Positions 1 through 8,496 of a DNA stretch of 64,000 nucleotides are shown here, in pieces (within the stretch, counting starts at the first letter, position 1; every line of letters starts with the position of its first letter). The notes under the pieces are model-generated. The model did no database searches and was not told where the DNA came from. It saw only the letters and a program-made list of their open reading frames with translations. The translations under genes and the position numbers were made by a program. Source of the stretch: an uncultured Ruminococcus sp. (GTDB lineage: Bacteria > Bacillota > Clostridia > Oscillospirales > CAG-272). Where the stretch lies: assembly GCA_902795355.1 (NCBI GenBank), contig CADBKZ010000008.1, positions 1 through 64,000 of the forward strand, given 5' to 3'.

Positions 1-386
1 AAGTTTTACAGGAAGAAAAGCAGATAGAACGGGCAAAATCATCTTTTTCTTTTGATTCAGGTTCGACCATTTTGGCAGGCTCTCCACCAGCGGCAAGTTG
101 CCGCTCCCAGTTATCGGGGGCGTGCAGCGATATGCCGGACTTCATTCCCCGATGGTGCAGTTCGGAGTTATTCCTGAATGCTCCACCAAGCCCCAAAGGC
201 GCAAGTCTTTGGGGCCGCTTTTTCCCTCTTCACTCTTCCCTCGCTTTTTGGGCGGGAAAGAAGTACAGGTAAGAAGGAAGGTCTTGTCTGCCTCTTTTTC
301 GTCCGCTCCGCCGCAAAACCCTCTTTTGCCTTGGCAAGGCAAGAGAGGGTTTTCTCGCGAAATCCCGATTTTGTTGCCGAAACGAC
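1..386. other. Gene-free leader with hairpins, function unknown
   Basis: No convincing gene covers this stretch. A frame open from the window edge to 272 is rich in Ser, Pro and Trp and resembles no protein I know, so it is probably not real. The DNA holds several short inverted repeats: AGCGGCA/TGCCGCT around 90-106, GCCCCAAA/TTTGGGGC around 190-215 followed by a T-run (a plausible terminator for something entering from the left), and a longer palindrome at 315-353. It could be the 3' end of a small structured RNA. I could not match it to tmRNA, 6S, SRP or RNase P RNA. Confidence 0.4.
315..353. repeat. Extragenic palindrome, 18-bp arms
   Basis: Arms at 315-332 and 336-353 pair over 18 bp with one G-U and a 3-base loop (GGC). 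In design (pyrimidine-rich arm, small loop, purine-rich arm) it resembles the palindromes at 8272, 10787, 19287, 22770 and 50606. It lies about 35 bases upstream of the kinase promoter and may end read-through transcription. Confidence 0.6.
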
Positions 387-415
387 TTGAATTACGGCAT
401 TCTATGTGATATAAT
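387..415 (+). promoter_or_regulatory. Sigma-A promoter of the hybrid kinase gene
   Basis: TTGAAT (387-392), 17-base spacer, TATAAT (410-415), with TGA just upstream of the -10 (extended -10). The 15-mer TATGTGATATAATAT here (403-417) recurs exactly at 14203-14217. Confidence 0.85.
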
Positions 416-488
416 ATAGTAGGTTCGGGTCCAATCCGTGCGCAAGATTCTCCGCATCCCAAATCATCAAAAGAAAGGGGATGGATTC

Positions 489-1943
489 ATGGCGGTATAT
501 TTTTCCTATGCAATGGTTTTTCTCGGCAGCATACTGATGGCCTACAACATTTTTCGCTACATCCACTTTGCAAAAAGCGTCCGGCAGTACGGAAATTGGT
601 CCCGCGAAAAGCGGTTGTTCAACATCCCGATTCTCCTGTTGCTTCTGTTTCTCCTCGGTTACGTCGCCGTGGCGATGTTCGGAAAGCCGGATCTCGTAAT
701 CGGCGGCATTCTTCTCGGCGGAAGCGTTTTCGTTCTGGTAATGCTCGTTCTGATCCAGCGCACCGTTTCGAGAATCCGCGAAAACGACCGGCTGGAAGCG
801 AAAGTGATTGCCGCGGAGGACGCCAATCGGGCAAAAACCGCATTCTTCTCCAACATGTCCCACGATCTGCGCACGCCCCTGAACGCCATTGTCGGCTATA
901 CCAACCTTGCCAAAGGGAGCGACTCGCGCGAAAAGCAGACGGAATACATTGAAAAGATTGGCAAAGCGAGCCGCCAGCTGCTGGGCATTGTGAACGACGT
1001 GCTTGAAATGAGCCGCATTGAAAGCGGCAAGGCGGAGCTATCCCCCGAACCGACGGATATTGAGGAGCTTGTGCGCTCCTCGGGCGACCTTGTGCGCGCG
1101 CAGCTTGCGGAAAAGAATATCGCCTTTACCCTCTCGTGCGAGGTTCGCGACCGGTGGGTCGACTGCGACGGCAGACAGCTTGGTCGCGTTCTTCTGAACC
1201 TGTTGGGCAACGCGGTCAAGTTCACGCCGGAAGGCGGCGAGGTTGCGCTGTCCCTGAAAGAATTATCGGGCGACGAGGCGACCGCGCGGTACGAAATTGC
1301 GGTCCGAGATACGGGCATCGGAATGTCGCCGGAGTTTGTTGAAAGCATTTTTACCCCCTTCGAGCGAGATAAAAATTCCGCAAACATCCAAGGCACGGGG
1401 CTTGGAATGGCGATTACAAAGAGCATTGTGGATATGATGAAGGGCGACATTCAAGTGGAAACCGAGCTGGGCAAGGGTTCCGCTTTCATCATCACCTTGG
1501 ACATGGCTCTTTGCGGCGAGCCGCAGGCAAAGCCGGAAGCGGCCCCGAACGCGGACCTGATCGGCCGGCGTTTGCTCCTTGCCGAGGATAACGCGGTGAA
1601 CACGGAAATTGCCGTGGCCATTCTGACCCAATTCGGCTTTGAGGTGGATGTTGCGGAAAACGGCATGCTCGCCTTGGATCGGGTGGCGTCCTCTCCCGCC
1701 GGATACTACGACGCCGTGCTGATGGATATGCAGATGCCTGTGATGGACGGCATTACCGCCACAAAGGCGATCCGTTCCCTTTCGGACGGCGAGCGCGCGC
1801 AGATCCCGATTATCGCCATGACCGCCAATGTGTTCCAAGAGGACATTGACGCGGCGAAGAACGCGGGCATGAACGCGTACATCACCAAGCCCATCGAGGT
1901 GGACGCCATGATTGCCGCCATTGCCGGTTCTCTCCGCCGCTGA
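489..1943 (+). CDS. Hybrid sensor histidine kinase / response regulator
   Basis: A 484-residue membrane sensor kinase with a fused receiver. Three hydrophobic segments (about residues 1-22, 45-65 and 70-92) form a membrane anchor with almost no extracellular sensor. A short coiled linker leads to the HisKA motif FFSNMSHDLRTPLN with phospho-acceptor His125, then an HATPase domain (N box around LLNLLGNAVKFTPEGG, G boxes DTGIGMS and GTGLGM). The C-terminal receiver (about 365-480) has the acidic pair ending AEDN and phospho-acceptor Asp413 in VLMDMQMPVMDG. With no DNA-binding domain, output probably passes to a partner or acts by phosphorelay. Start chosen at 489 because AAAGAAAGGGG lies 8 bases upstream; the frame opens earlier, at 438, without a site. 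No partner regulator is adjacent. The signal is unknown. Confidence 0.9.
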   Translation: MAVYFSYAMVFLGSILMAYNIFRYIHFAKSVRQYGNWSREKRLFNIPILLLLLFLLGYVAVAMFGKPDLVIGGILLGGSVFVLVMLVLIQRTVSRIRENDRLEAKVIAAEDANRAKTAFFSNMSHDLRTPLNAIVGYTNLAKGSDSREKQTEYIEKIGKASRQLLGIVNDVLEMSRIESGKAELSPEPTDIEELVRSSGDLVRAQLAEKNIAFTLSCEVRDRWVDCDGRQLGRVLLNLLGNAVKFTPEGGEVALSLKELSGDEATARYEIAVRDTGIGMSPEFVESIFTPFERDKNSANIQGTGLGMAITKSIVDMMKGDIQVETELGKGSAFIITLDMALCGEPQAKPEAAPNADLIGRRLLLAEDNAVNTEIAVAILTQFGFEVDVAENGMLALDRVASSPAGYYDAVLMDMQMPVMDGITATKAIRSLSDGERAQIPIIAMTANVFQEDIDAAKNAGMNAYITKPIEVDAMIAAIAGSLRR

Positions 1944-2019
1944 CGTTCCTGCAAACCCGCGGCGCGCGCGGAAACCGACAACCGTTTTTGAAAAAACCGA
2001 TGAAAGGACGGCACCCCGC

Positions 2020-2604
2020 ATGAATCTTTACAACGAAAACGAAACCGTTTTATACCAAGCGCGGGTGGGGCGGCGGATCGGCGTTCTGTACGTTCTGGCG
2101 GCCGCGCTCTGCTTTTTGCTCGGCGCGGGTTCCCTGCTCTTCGCGATCCTCGCGCTGGCAAAGGGCGAAAACGCCGTTTCGGCGTTCGCCTCGGCGGCCG
2201 TTCTTGCGGCGGTCGGCGCGGCGGTGTTGGTGATGCGCCGCACCATGCTCCGGCGTGAATACATTCTGACCGACCGCCGCCTGATCCTTCGCAAGGGCGG
2301 CTCTCTGGTAAAATCCACCCGTTTTCTCTGCTTGGACGACGTGATGGGCGTTGACCTCTCCAACAATTTTCTGATCGACCTGTTCGGCGTTTGCTCGGTG
2401 GACTTCTTCTCCCCCGCCATCTCCTCGGCCTCGAAAAAATTTCTGATCTTCTCCATCTCCACCACGCCGTTCAAATTCCAATACGTCAACAAGCAGGACG
2501 GCGAGGCGATCTTCCAAATCGTTTCCGCTTTGCGGGCCGACCGCTCGGGGAGCGTTCCGGCGTCGGCAACCGCTTCCGAAACGGAAAGCGGGGACCGGAA
2601 ATGA
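2020..2604 (+). CDS. Bacterial PH-domain (DUF304-like) membrane protein
   Basis: A 194-residue protein with two hydrophobic segments in the first 75 residues followed by a soluble domain resembling the bacterial PH (bPH2/DUF304) fold: REYILTDRRLILRKGG, then LDDVMGVDLS and DLFGVCSVDFF. Such domains sit on the cytoplasmic face of small membrane proteins; no reaction is known. GAAAGGA lies about 11 bases before the ATG. It starts 76 bases after the kinase gene and overlaps the lipoprotein gene by 4 bases (ATGA), so the three are probably co-transcribed. The C-terminal 25 residues are Ser/Ala/Glu-rich and likely disordered. Confidence 0.8.
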   Translation: MNLYNENETVLYQARVGRRIGVLYVLAAALCFLLGAGSLLFAILALAKGENAVSAFASAAVLAAVGAAVLVMRRTMLRREYILTDRRLILRKGGSLVKSTRFLCLDDVMGVDLSNNFLIDLFGVCSVDFFSPAISSASKKFLIFSISTTPFKFQYVNKQDGEAIFQIVSALRADRSGSVPASATASETESGDRK

Positions 2605-3833
2605 AAAAGAAGCTCTCCCTTGTTTCGGTTTGCCTTCTGCTCTGCCTGCTCGCCGGATGCGCGGTCCCCGCGGGGACCGACCCCGAACCCGCGATTCCGG
2701 AGAGCGCTGCAACCAACCCGTTTCGGGAAAGCGAGGCGCGGGACGCCGGCGAACCCGCCGGAACCGAACCGCCCGCCGCTCCCGACGACCGCGGAGAGGT
2801 CGCTTTTTCCGGCGAACTGTTCGGGGAAGATCCGGAGCGCAACTTTTATAACTACGCCCCAACCTCCATGCTTGCGGAAAACGGCTCCATGCACATCTGG
2901 TATTGCGGAAACCAAACCGACGCCGACGTGACCGACTTCATTTTCTACCGCAAAGGAACGCTGCACGCGGACGGAAAATGGACCTTCTCCGAAAAGCGGG
3001 TCGCGCTCTCTCCCGAGGGCGGTTCCGCTTGGGACGGCAGGCATGTTTGCGATCCTTCGGTCGTCAAAGGCTCCTTTGCTTACGGCGGAGAGTCCTATTC
3101 CTATCTGATGGCGTACCTCGGCTGCAAGACCGACGACAGCACGGCAAACGAGGTAGGCCTCGCGTTTGCCAAAGCTCCCGAGGGGCCGTGGGTCCGATAC
3201 CGTTCCAATCCGATTGCGAATTTCTACGCGTCGGGCGAATACGAGGCTTCCATGTGGGGGTACGGGCAGCCGTCCCTCGTCAGCGTCAACCGCGCCGGAA
3301 AGGTCCTTCTGTTCTACACCAAGGGCGTTCGGAGCGGAACCTTTACGCATGTGGAACGCTGGGATTTTTCCAACGCGGATTCCCCCAAAAAAGAGCAGGA
3401 ACGCGACCTGCCCAACCAAAGCTCGTTTGTGGCTCTCAACAACGCGGATTTCGCCTACGACCCGTACAGCGGGAATTTCTGCTGCGTGAAAGAAGACCAT
3501 ACCGCCGGAGAATGGTACCCGACCGACGGCGGGGTAACATGGATCGGCGGCAGCGTTTCGCTCCTGAAAATCGGCGGCTCGTCGAAAAACGCGGAAACCG
3601 GCCTTTTTTCCGCCGTCAGCTATACATCGGCCGCAACGGTCGGTCCTGCCGAAACCGGCTTTCCCCGCAACCACAACGCCTGCCTTTTAACCGACGAATA
3701 CGGGTGGATCGCCGAAAGCGGCAGATACCCCGTAATTTACACTTCCGCGCGCCTCGCTTCCGATTTCCCCGATTGGCCCGCGGGCGGGCAATGGCCCGCG
3801 CTCCATACCTACCGGCTGCACGGCTGGTCTTAA
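2601..3833 (+). CDS. Lipoprotein with glycosidase-like beta-propeller
   Basis: A 410-residue exported lipoprotein. The N-terminus MKKKLSLVSVCLLLCLLAGC is a type II signal peptide with lipobox LAGC, followed by a Pro/Glu-rich linker to about residue 65. The body has features of five-bladed propeller glycosidases (GH43/GH32-like): an early NYAPTSM strand, HVCDPSVV, the Trp/Gly-rich AFAKAPEGPWVRY, and GYGQPSLVS. I cannot fix the three catalytic acids, so substrate and even activity are uncertain; a non-catalytic glycan-binding role is possible. The start overlaps the PH-domain gene by 4 bases. A strong two-way terminator follows 10 bases after the stop. Its pairing with a sensor kinase suggests a regulated surface function. 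Confidence 0.65.
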   Translation: MKKKLSLVSVCLLLCLLAGCAVPAGTDPEPAIPESAATNPFRESEARDAGEPAGTEPPAAPDDRGEVAFSGELFGEDPERNFYNYAPTSMLAENGSMHIWYCGNQTDADVTDFIFYRKGTLHADGKWTFSEKRVALSPEGGSAWDGRHVCDPSVVKGSFAYGGESYSYLMAYLGCKTDDSTANEVGLAFAKAPEGPWVRYRSNPIANFYASGEYEASMWGYGQPSLVSVNRAGKVLLFYTKGVRSGTFTHVERWDFSNADSPKKEQERDLPNQSSFVALNNADFAYDPYSGNFCCVKEDHTAGEWYPTDGGVTWIGGSVSLLKIGGSSKNAETGLFSAVSYTSAATVGPAETGFPRNHNACLLTDEYGWIAESGRYPVIYTSARLASDFPDWPAGGQWPALHTYRLHGWS

Positions 3834-3843
3834 CACGAAAAAA

Positions 3844-3879
3844 CGCGGGTCCGCCGCAACGGCGGACCCGCGTTTTTTT
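3844..3879. terminator. Bidirectional terminator
   Basis: Perfect 12-bp GC-rich stem (3844-3855 / 3861-3872), loop GCAAC, T-run on the plus side (3873-3879) and A-run on the left (3838-3843), so it works for both converging transcripts. Confidence 0.9.
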
Positions 3880-5188
3880 ATTGTTCTCCCGTTTTCTTCG
3901 CTTTCCGCTCCCGCTCGGTGCGAACGCGTTCGGGAACCGGCTTTTCGGGAATTTCGCCCGCCTTATCGAGCGCAATTTTGGTGAGCAGCGGCCCCACGAG
4001 TTCATAAATCAAAACGGCAAACAGCGAGATACTGCGGATCAGCCGCCCCGCGTCGCTATCCAGCTGGTTCATGGCGACCAGCGACATTCCGAGCGCAACT
4101 CCCGCCTGCGGCAAAAGCGTGATCCCGAGGTATTTCTGCACCTGCGGCTCGCACTTCATGAACTTGGAAGAAACGCGCGCTCCTTCCATTTTGCCGAGCG
4201 AACGGAATAAAATAAACACGATTCCGATCAGAACGATCTGCCAATCGCGGAACACCGCAAGTTCCAGCCCAGCACCGCTGATTACGAAGAACAGCACCAT
4301 CAGCGGCCCCGTCCAGCGGTCGCACCGCTCCATCAGCTCTTCCGAAAAATCGCACAGGTTGCAGAAAACCGTCCCCAGCATCATGCAAACCAAGAGCGAA
4401 GAGAACGCAATGGTCACGCCGCCGATTTGAAATTTCAACATAGAGAGCGCAACGGCAAGGAACGTAAACGCCACCGAAATGCTCATGCGCTTGCTTCTCG
4501 AATGGAAAAACCGCTCGGAAAGATGGAACAGGAACCCGATCGCCGCGCCGAGCAACAGCGACCCGACCACTTCAATCAGTGGATTGACTACAATAGAAAC
4601 CATGTCTACCTTGCCGCCCGGGACGTCCAACGCTCTGGCAATCCCGAACGAAACGGCAAACACAATCAGCCCCACCGCGTCGTCCAACGCCACAATGGGC
4701 AGGAGCAGTTTGGTCAGCGGCCCCTCGGCCTTGTATTGCTTAACCACCATCAGCGTGGCAGCGGGAGCGGTTGCCGTTCCAATGGCGCCGAGCGTCAGGA
4801 TCACCGGCAGAGGCAATTTTTCGTGAAGCCAGAAATGATGTAACAGGAACAGAGAGACGTCCACGCAGACCGTTGCCGTCAACGCTTGGAAAATGGCGAT
4901 AACGACCGCTTTTTTCCCGATTTTTTTCAACTCCGAAACGCGGAACTCGTTGCCCATGGCCAAAGCGATGAAGCCGAGCGCGACCTGCGAGATGATGTCG
5001 TATTTTTTCACGTCCGCCGAGCTGATAAAGCCGATGCCCTCAACGCCCAGCGCGCCGAGGCAATACGGCCCGATCAGAATACCGGCCACCAGATAGCCCG
5101 TTACGGCGGGCAGATTCCAGATTTTGGTCAGACGGGACATGAACAGCCCCGCCAACAGGGCAATGGAAAGGGATAAAAGAATGGTCAA
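3878..5188 (-). CDS. Cation:proton antiporter (CPA2 family)
   Basis: A 436-residue integral membrane protein with about 12 hydrophobic segments, exchanging Na+ or K+ for H+ by family. The N-terminus has the family pattern LPAVTGYLVAGILIGP, and the mid-region LLPIVALDDAVGLIVFAVSFG carries the DD acidic pair usual in the ion-binding helix. The charged C-tail (RTERERKAKK) is cytoplasmic; there is no TrkA-N/RCK domain. Start: a frame opens at 5299, but that TTG is the -35 hexamer of the promoter. The likely start is TTG at 5188, with GGAGG 7 bases upstream. It is a single-gene transcript between a sugar-kinase terminator and the convergent terminator at 3844. Confidence 0.85.
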   Translation of the reverse strand: MTILLSLSIALLAGLFMSRLTKIWNLPAVTGYLVAGILIGPYCLGALGVEGIGFISSADVKKYDIISQVALGFIALAMGNEFRVSELKKIGKKAVVIAIFQALTATVCVDVSLFLLHHFWLHEKLPLPVILTLGAIGTATAPAATLMVVKQYKAEGPLTKLLLPIVALDDAVGLIVFAVSFGIARALDVPGGKVDMVSIVVNPLIEVVGSLLLGAAIGFLFHLSERFFHSRSKRMSISVAFTFLAVALSMLKFQIGGVTIAFSSLLVCMMLGTVFCNLCDFSEELMERCDRWTGPLMVLFFVISGAGLELAVFRDWQIVLIGIVFILFRSLGKMEGARVSSKFMKCEPQVQKYLGITLLPQAGVALGMSLVAMNQLDSDAGRLIRSISLFAVLIYELVGPLLTKIALDKAGEIPEKPVPERVRTERERKAKKTGEQ

Positions 5189-5270
5189 CGCAACGCCTCC
5201 GAAAGATACAACCGGCAGAACCCGCTGGCTCTGCCGGAGAATCTTTTTCTCTTCTTTTCGATAATGATCT

Positions 5271-5299
5271 ATTATACTCTCCCCACCGCCGTTTGTCAA
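5271..5299 (-). promoter_or_regulatory. Sigma-A promoter of the antiporter gene
   Basis: Minus strand: TTGACA (5299-5294), 17-base spacer, TATAAT (5276-5271). Consensus in both hexamers. It proves that the upstream part of the antiporter reading frame is not translated. Confidence 0.9.
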
Positions 5300-5343
5300 G
5301 CCTTTTTCCTTTTTTTATCAATGAAACATTTTGATAGGCCGAT

Positions 5344-5387
5344 AAAAAAAATATATGGCCCGAGGGTTCGGGCCATATATTTTTTTT
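5344..5387. terminator. Terminator of the NahK-like kinase gene
   Basis: 12-bp stem 5351-5362 / 5369-5380, loop AGGGTT, with A-run on the left and T-run on the right. It serves the minus-strand gene ending at 5432; because of its symmetry it would also stop plus-strand transcription. Confidence 0.85.
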
Positions 5388-5431
5388 ATAGCTCTTCCGC
5401 GCAACGCCGCGGGGGAGCCTGAAAAGCAATA

Positions 5432-6514
5432 TCACGCAATTCCGTATTTCCGGCGGCATTCCGAAACCGCCGCGTTCATTTCGTTCTCCCGCTCTTCCAT
5501 TTCGGCAACAAGGCGGAACTGCGTTCGCGCGCGGTCAAGGTTGTGGTTTTCGCGATGGACGCGGAAATAAACGTCGCCGTTGATGTGGTCGGCCAGAAAC
5601 CGCATGCCGATCTCCAGCGTAATCAGCTTGGCGGCGGTGGGGAGCAATTCCGCCTCGCGCGGGGTAATGGCGTCCGAAAGCACTTCCAGATACGCGTCGG
5701 TATACGCGCGGAACAGGTCAAGGTCGAAATGCACCTTGGAAAGGTCGGGTTCGTCCTCCGCGGCGGTGGACGCGCCGAAGCGGATGGCGTCGCCGAAATC
5801 GTAAAGAAGCGAGCCGGACATCACCGTGTCAAGGTCGATCACGCAGATCGCTCGGTCGGTGCGCGTATCAAACAGAACGTTGTTGAGCTTGGTGTCGTTA
5901 TGGGTCACGCGCAGGGGAATGCTTCCCTCGCGGATCGCGTCGGTAACAACGTGCGTCAGCTCCTCGCGCGAGAGGGCAAAGTCGATCTCCGCGCGAACGC
6001 TCTCCGCGCGGCCGCTCCGGTTTTCGGCAACGGCGGCTTTGAGCTGCCCCAGCCGCGCGCCCGTATCGTGGAACTGCGGAATGGTTTCGCGCAGGGTCGC
6101 CGCGGGAAACGCGGAAAGCATGCGCTGGAACCGCGCGAACGCGCGCGCCGATTCGGCGAAAAGCGCGGGGGTGGCCGTTTCGTAGGATCGCGCGTCCCCG
6201 ATGAACCGGTAAAGCCGCCAGACCTCGCCGTTTTCGGCGCGGTAATAGGGTTTTCCGTCCTTGGTCGGCAAAAAGGTCAGGGTCTCCCGCTCGGGGTCCC
6301 CGCCCGCTTCCGCAATCCGCTCGCGCAGATAGGACGTTACCGCCATAATGTTTTCCATCAGCCCGTCGGGGTCGGCAAAAACGGCGGTGTTGATTTTTTG
6401 CAGGATATACCGCGGCGGTTCGCCCACCTCGAACGTGGAGTTGATATGCCCGTTGCCGAACGGCTTTGCGGGAAGGTCCAGCGAAAATTGTTTCAGGATG
6501 TCGGAAATGATCAT
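5432..6514 (-). CDS. NahK-like N-acetylhexosamine 1-kinase (APH fold)
   Basis: A 360-residue aminoglycoside-phosphotransferase-fold kinase. The catalytic loop VTHNDTKLNNVLFD (His205-Asp207) and metal-binding IDLDT (226-230) match the pattern of bifidobacterial N-acetylhexosamine 1-kinase NahK, which has nearly the same length (about 359) and phosphorylates GlcNAc/GalNAc at C1. NGHINSTF near residue 22 is the nucleotide-binding loop. No lacto-N-biose phosphorylase is in the window, so the sugar source is unknown. RBS AGAAAGGGACA precedes the ATG. It is divergent from the AraC gene at 6643, which probably controls it, and nagB lies beyond. Other APH-fold small-molecule kinases are possible. Confidence 0.75.
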   Translation of the reverse strand: MIISDILKQFSLDLPAKPFGNGHINSTFEVGEPPRYILQKINTAVFADPDGLMENIMAVTSYLRERIAEAGGDPERETLTFLPTKDGKPYYRAENGEVWRLYRFIGDARSYETATPALFAESARAFARFQRMLSAFPAATLRETIPQFHDTGARLGQLKAAVAENRSGRAESVRAEIDFALSREELTHVVTDAIREGSIPLRVTHNDTKLNNVLFDTRTDRAICVIDLDTVMSGSLLYDFGDAIRFGASTAAEDEPDLSKVHFDLDLFRAYTDAYLEVLSDAITPREAELLPTAAKLITLEIGMRFLADHINGDVYFRVHRENHNLDRARTQFRLVAEMEERENEMNAAVSECRRKYGIA

Positions 6515-6560
6515 GAAAATGTCCCTTTCTGGATTTTTTTGAAAAAATGCGGTTCTTCTA

Positions 6561-6589
6561 TTGCTTTTTTCAAAGATTTATGGTATGAT
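6561..6589 (+). promoter_or_regulatory. Promoter of the araC-like gene
   Basis: TTGCTT (6561-6566), 17-base spacer, TATGAT (6584-6589) with TGG directly upstream (extended -10). It lies in the 128-base gap between the divergent kinase and regulator genes. Confidence 0.65.
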
Positions 6590-6642
6590 AATAGCAGAGA
6601 CGGGCTGAAAACGAATAAATATAGAGGATTGGATCAAAAACT

Positions 6643-7470
6643 TTGAAAAAAGCCATTGAATACAAGAAAACAGAGTGGGAACCGCTGACCGATGTCCCGA
6701 TTCCCCGTTGCCCCGACATCCTCTCTTTCCACTTTTCGCTGGATCGGATCTTCGGGGAAAGCTACGATTACGCGGGGGAAATGCACCCGTTTTATGAAAT
6801 TGTTTATGTGTTGAGCGGCTCGGTCGGCGTTACGGCTGGGGAAAAGGTCTATGTCCTCAACACCGGCCAATGCCTGATGCACACGCCGAACGAATTTCAC
6901 CGCATTCGCTCCGAGCGCGGTTCCGAACCGCATGTTCTGAACCTTTCGTTTTACGCGGGCGAAATGCCGCCCATGTCGGGGCGCATTTTCGAGCCGAGCG
7001 ACATTCTGCGCGAGGAATTTCTGGAAATCAGCCTTGAAGTGCGCGACGGACTTCACAATTCGGATATGGACCTGCTGGCCACCCAGCGCGTTCGCTTGGA
7101 GCGTTGGCTTCTCCGCGCGTTCCGCAACGGGCATGAAGCGGGCGTAAAAGAAACCTCGGGAACCATTCGGTATGCCGAGATCGTCCGTCTGATGCAGGAA
7201 CATATTGCCGAAAACCTGCAAGCCGGCGACATTGCCCGCCTTTCCCGCATGAGCCTTTCCAAGCTCAAAAAAATTTTCACAAGCTACGCCGGCATGGGCG
7301 TTTCGCGCTACTTTACCGAAATGAAAATGCGCCGCGCCGCCGAACTGCTTCGCGGCGGAGCCCGCGTTGGAGAAGCCGCGGCCGCCCTCGGTTACAGCGA
7401 CCAGAACTATTTCAGCACGGTCTTTCACCGGATTATGGGCGTTCCCCCGGGGAAATACAAAGAACCCTGA
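6643..7470 (+). CDS. AraC family transcriptional regulator
   Basis: A 275-residue regulator. The N-terminal half is a cupin-like sensor domain (HPFYEIVYVLSGSVGVTAGE and HTPNEFHRIRS carry the His-rich beta-barrel signature). The C-terminal ~105 residues hold two helix-turn-helix motifs ending with the family signature around GYSDQNYFSTVFHRIMGVPPGKY. Start is a TTG at 6643; GAGGA lies about 14 bases upstream, a loose fit, so the start is less certain than the gene. Its location between a NahK-like kinase and nagB suggests control of amino-sugar use. Confidence 0.88.
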   Translation: MKKAIEYKKTEWEPLTDVPIPRCPDILSFHFSLDRIFGESYDYAGEMHPFYEIVYVLSGSVGVTAGEKVYVLNTGQCLMHTPNEFHRIRSERGSEPHVLNLSFYAGEMPPMSGRIFEPSDILREEFLEISLEVRDGLHNSDMDLLATQRVRLERWLLRAFRNGHEAGVKETSGTIRYAEIVRLMQEHIAENLQAGDIARLSRMSLSKLKKIFTSYAGMGVSRYFTEMKMRRAAELLRGGARVGEAAAALGYSDQNYFSTVFHRIMGVPPGKYKEP

Positions 7471-7544
7471 CCACGCCGGACCGCCGCTTCCCTGTTCCGT
7501 TACCGTTGATTCTATTATAACATTGAAAAGAGGAAAAGTCAACC

Positions 7545-8255
7545 ATGAAAATCATTTCTGTCGAATCTTATAGAAAATTGAGCCGTTTGGGCGCAAATCT
7601 CATCGCCGCGCAAGTCACCGTTAAGCCCCGCTCGGTGCTGGGGCTTGCCACGGGCTCCTCGCCCGTTGGCATTTACCGCGAACTGATCGCCCGCTATCAG
7701 GCCGGCGAACTCGATTTCTCCGAGACGACCACGGTCAACCTTGACGAATACATCGGCCTCGCGCCCGACCACCCGCAAAGCTACCGCCGGTTTATGCAGG
7801 AAAACCTGTTCGACCACATCAACATCGACCCAGCGAAAACCTTTGTTCCGAACGGTCTGGCAACCGATCTGGACGCCGAATGCGCCGCCTATGACCGCCG
7901 GATTGTCGACCTCGGCGGAATCGACCTGCAATTGCTCGGCATCGGCGTGGACGGTCACATCGGCTTTAACGAACCCGCCGACGTCTTTGAAAAGCCCACC
8001 CGCGCGGCCGACCTGCACCCCTCGACCATTGCGGCGAACGCCCGCTTCTTTGGCCGCGCCGACGACGTTCCCCGCCGCGCCGTCAGCATGGGAATGGGAG
8101 CCATTATGTCGGCGCGCAAAATTTTGCTGATCGCCAACGGCCCCGCCAAAAAGGACATTGTGGAGCGCGCTTTCCACGGGCCCATCACGCCCCGCGTTCC
8201 CGCCTCGATCCTGCAACTCCACCCCGACGTTACCGTTATTTTCAGCGAAGAATAA
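7545..8255 (+). CDS. Glucosamine-6-phosphate deaminase
   Basis: A 236-residue enzyme converting glucosamine 6-phosphate to fructose 6-phosphate and ammonia in the cytosol. Family signatures are intact: LGLATGSSP (phosphate loop), NLDEYIGL with Asp67 and Glu68, and GIGVDGHIGFNEP with catalytic Asp136 and His138. Length matches the short Bacillota type without the allosteric C-terminal extension of the E. coli enzyme. RBS AGAGGA is 11 bases before the ATG. It lies 74 bases after the AraC gene, which suggests one unit or shared control; nagA is not present in the window. Confidence 0.95.
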   Translation: MKIISVESYRKLSRLGANLIAAQVTVKPRSVLGLATGSSPVGIYRELIARYQAGELDFSETTTVNLDEYIGLAPDHPQSYRRFMQENLFDHINIDPAKTFVPNGLATDLDAECAAYDRRIVDLGGIDLQLLGIGVDGHIGFNEPADVFEKPTRAADLHPSTIAANARFFGRADDVPRRAVSMGMGAIMSARKILLIANGPAKKDIVERAFHGPITPRVPASILQLHPDVTVIFSEE

Positions 8256-8264
8256 AAAACAGTA

Positions 8265-8329
8265 TAAGACCTTGCGGGCGGGGAACCTTTTTCTTGCGGA
8301 AGAAAAAGGTTCCCCGCCCGCAACCGCCC
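8265..8329. repeat. TAAGACC-type palindrome A (24-bp perfect arms)
   Basis: TAAGACC (8265-8271) is followed by a perfect 24-bp inverted repeat (8272-8295 / 8300-8323, loop GCGG) and a C-rich tail. It lies between convergent nagB and the araC-like gene at 8497. It would fold strongly in RNA from either strand. The same 7-base prefix precedes the palindromes at 19287 and 22770. Confidence 0.8.
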
Positions 8330-8378
8330 GTATTTCCAGAAAGGACGGAAAAGGGCGGCATTCATCGTCCCCTCCGGC

Positions 8379-8401
8379 AATGCCGCGCGCTCCGCGGCAT
8401 T
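8379..8401. repeat. Short palindrome between convergent genes
   Basis: 9-bp arms AATGCCGCG / CGCGGCATT (8379-8387 and 8393-8401), 5-base loop. It is the second hairpin in the 241-base gap 8256-8496; no other feature is visible there. Confidence 0.55.
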
Positions 8402-8496
8402 CTGCCCGACACGATTACGGTTATCGTAGTCTTTCTTCCTGATGATCCTATATTTTCGTTCATCTCCGCACACTGATCGTTTGAATATTTCGGCCC

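Noticed and set aside
60..190. tRNA or tmRNA 3' ends at the two CTCCACCA copies (82-89, 181-188)
   Set aside because: No T-arm or acceptor pairing can be drawn upstream of either copy.
2028..3674. 548-residue minus-strand frame over the PH-domain and lipoprotein genes
   Set aside because: No RBS and no known domain; the plus strand has coupled genes with RBS, lipobox and terminator.
5189..5299. N-terminal extension of the antiporter to 5299
   Set aside because: The extension runs through the -35 and -10 of a consensus promoter; TTG 5188 has a proper GGAGG.
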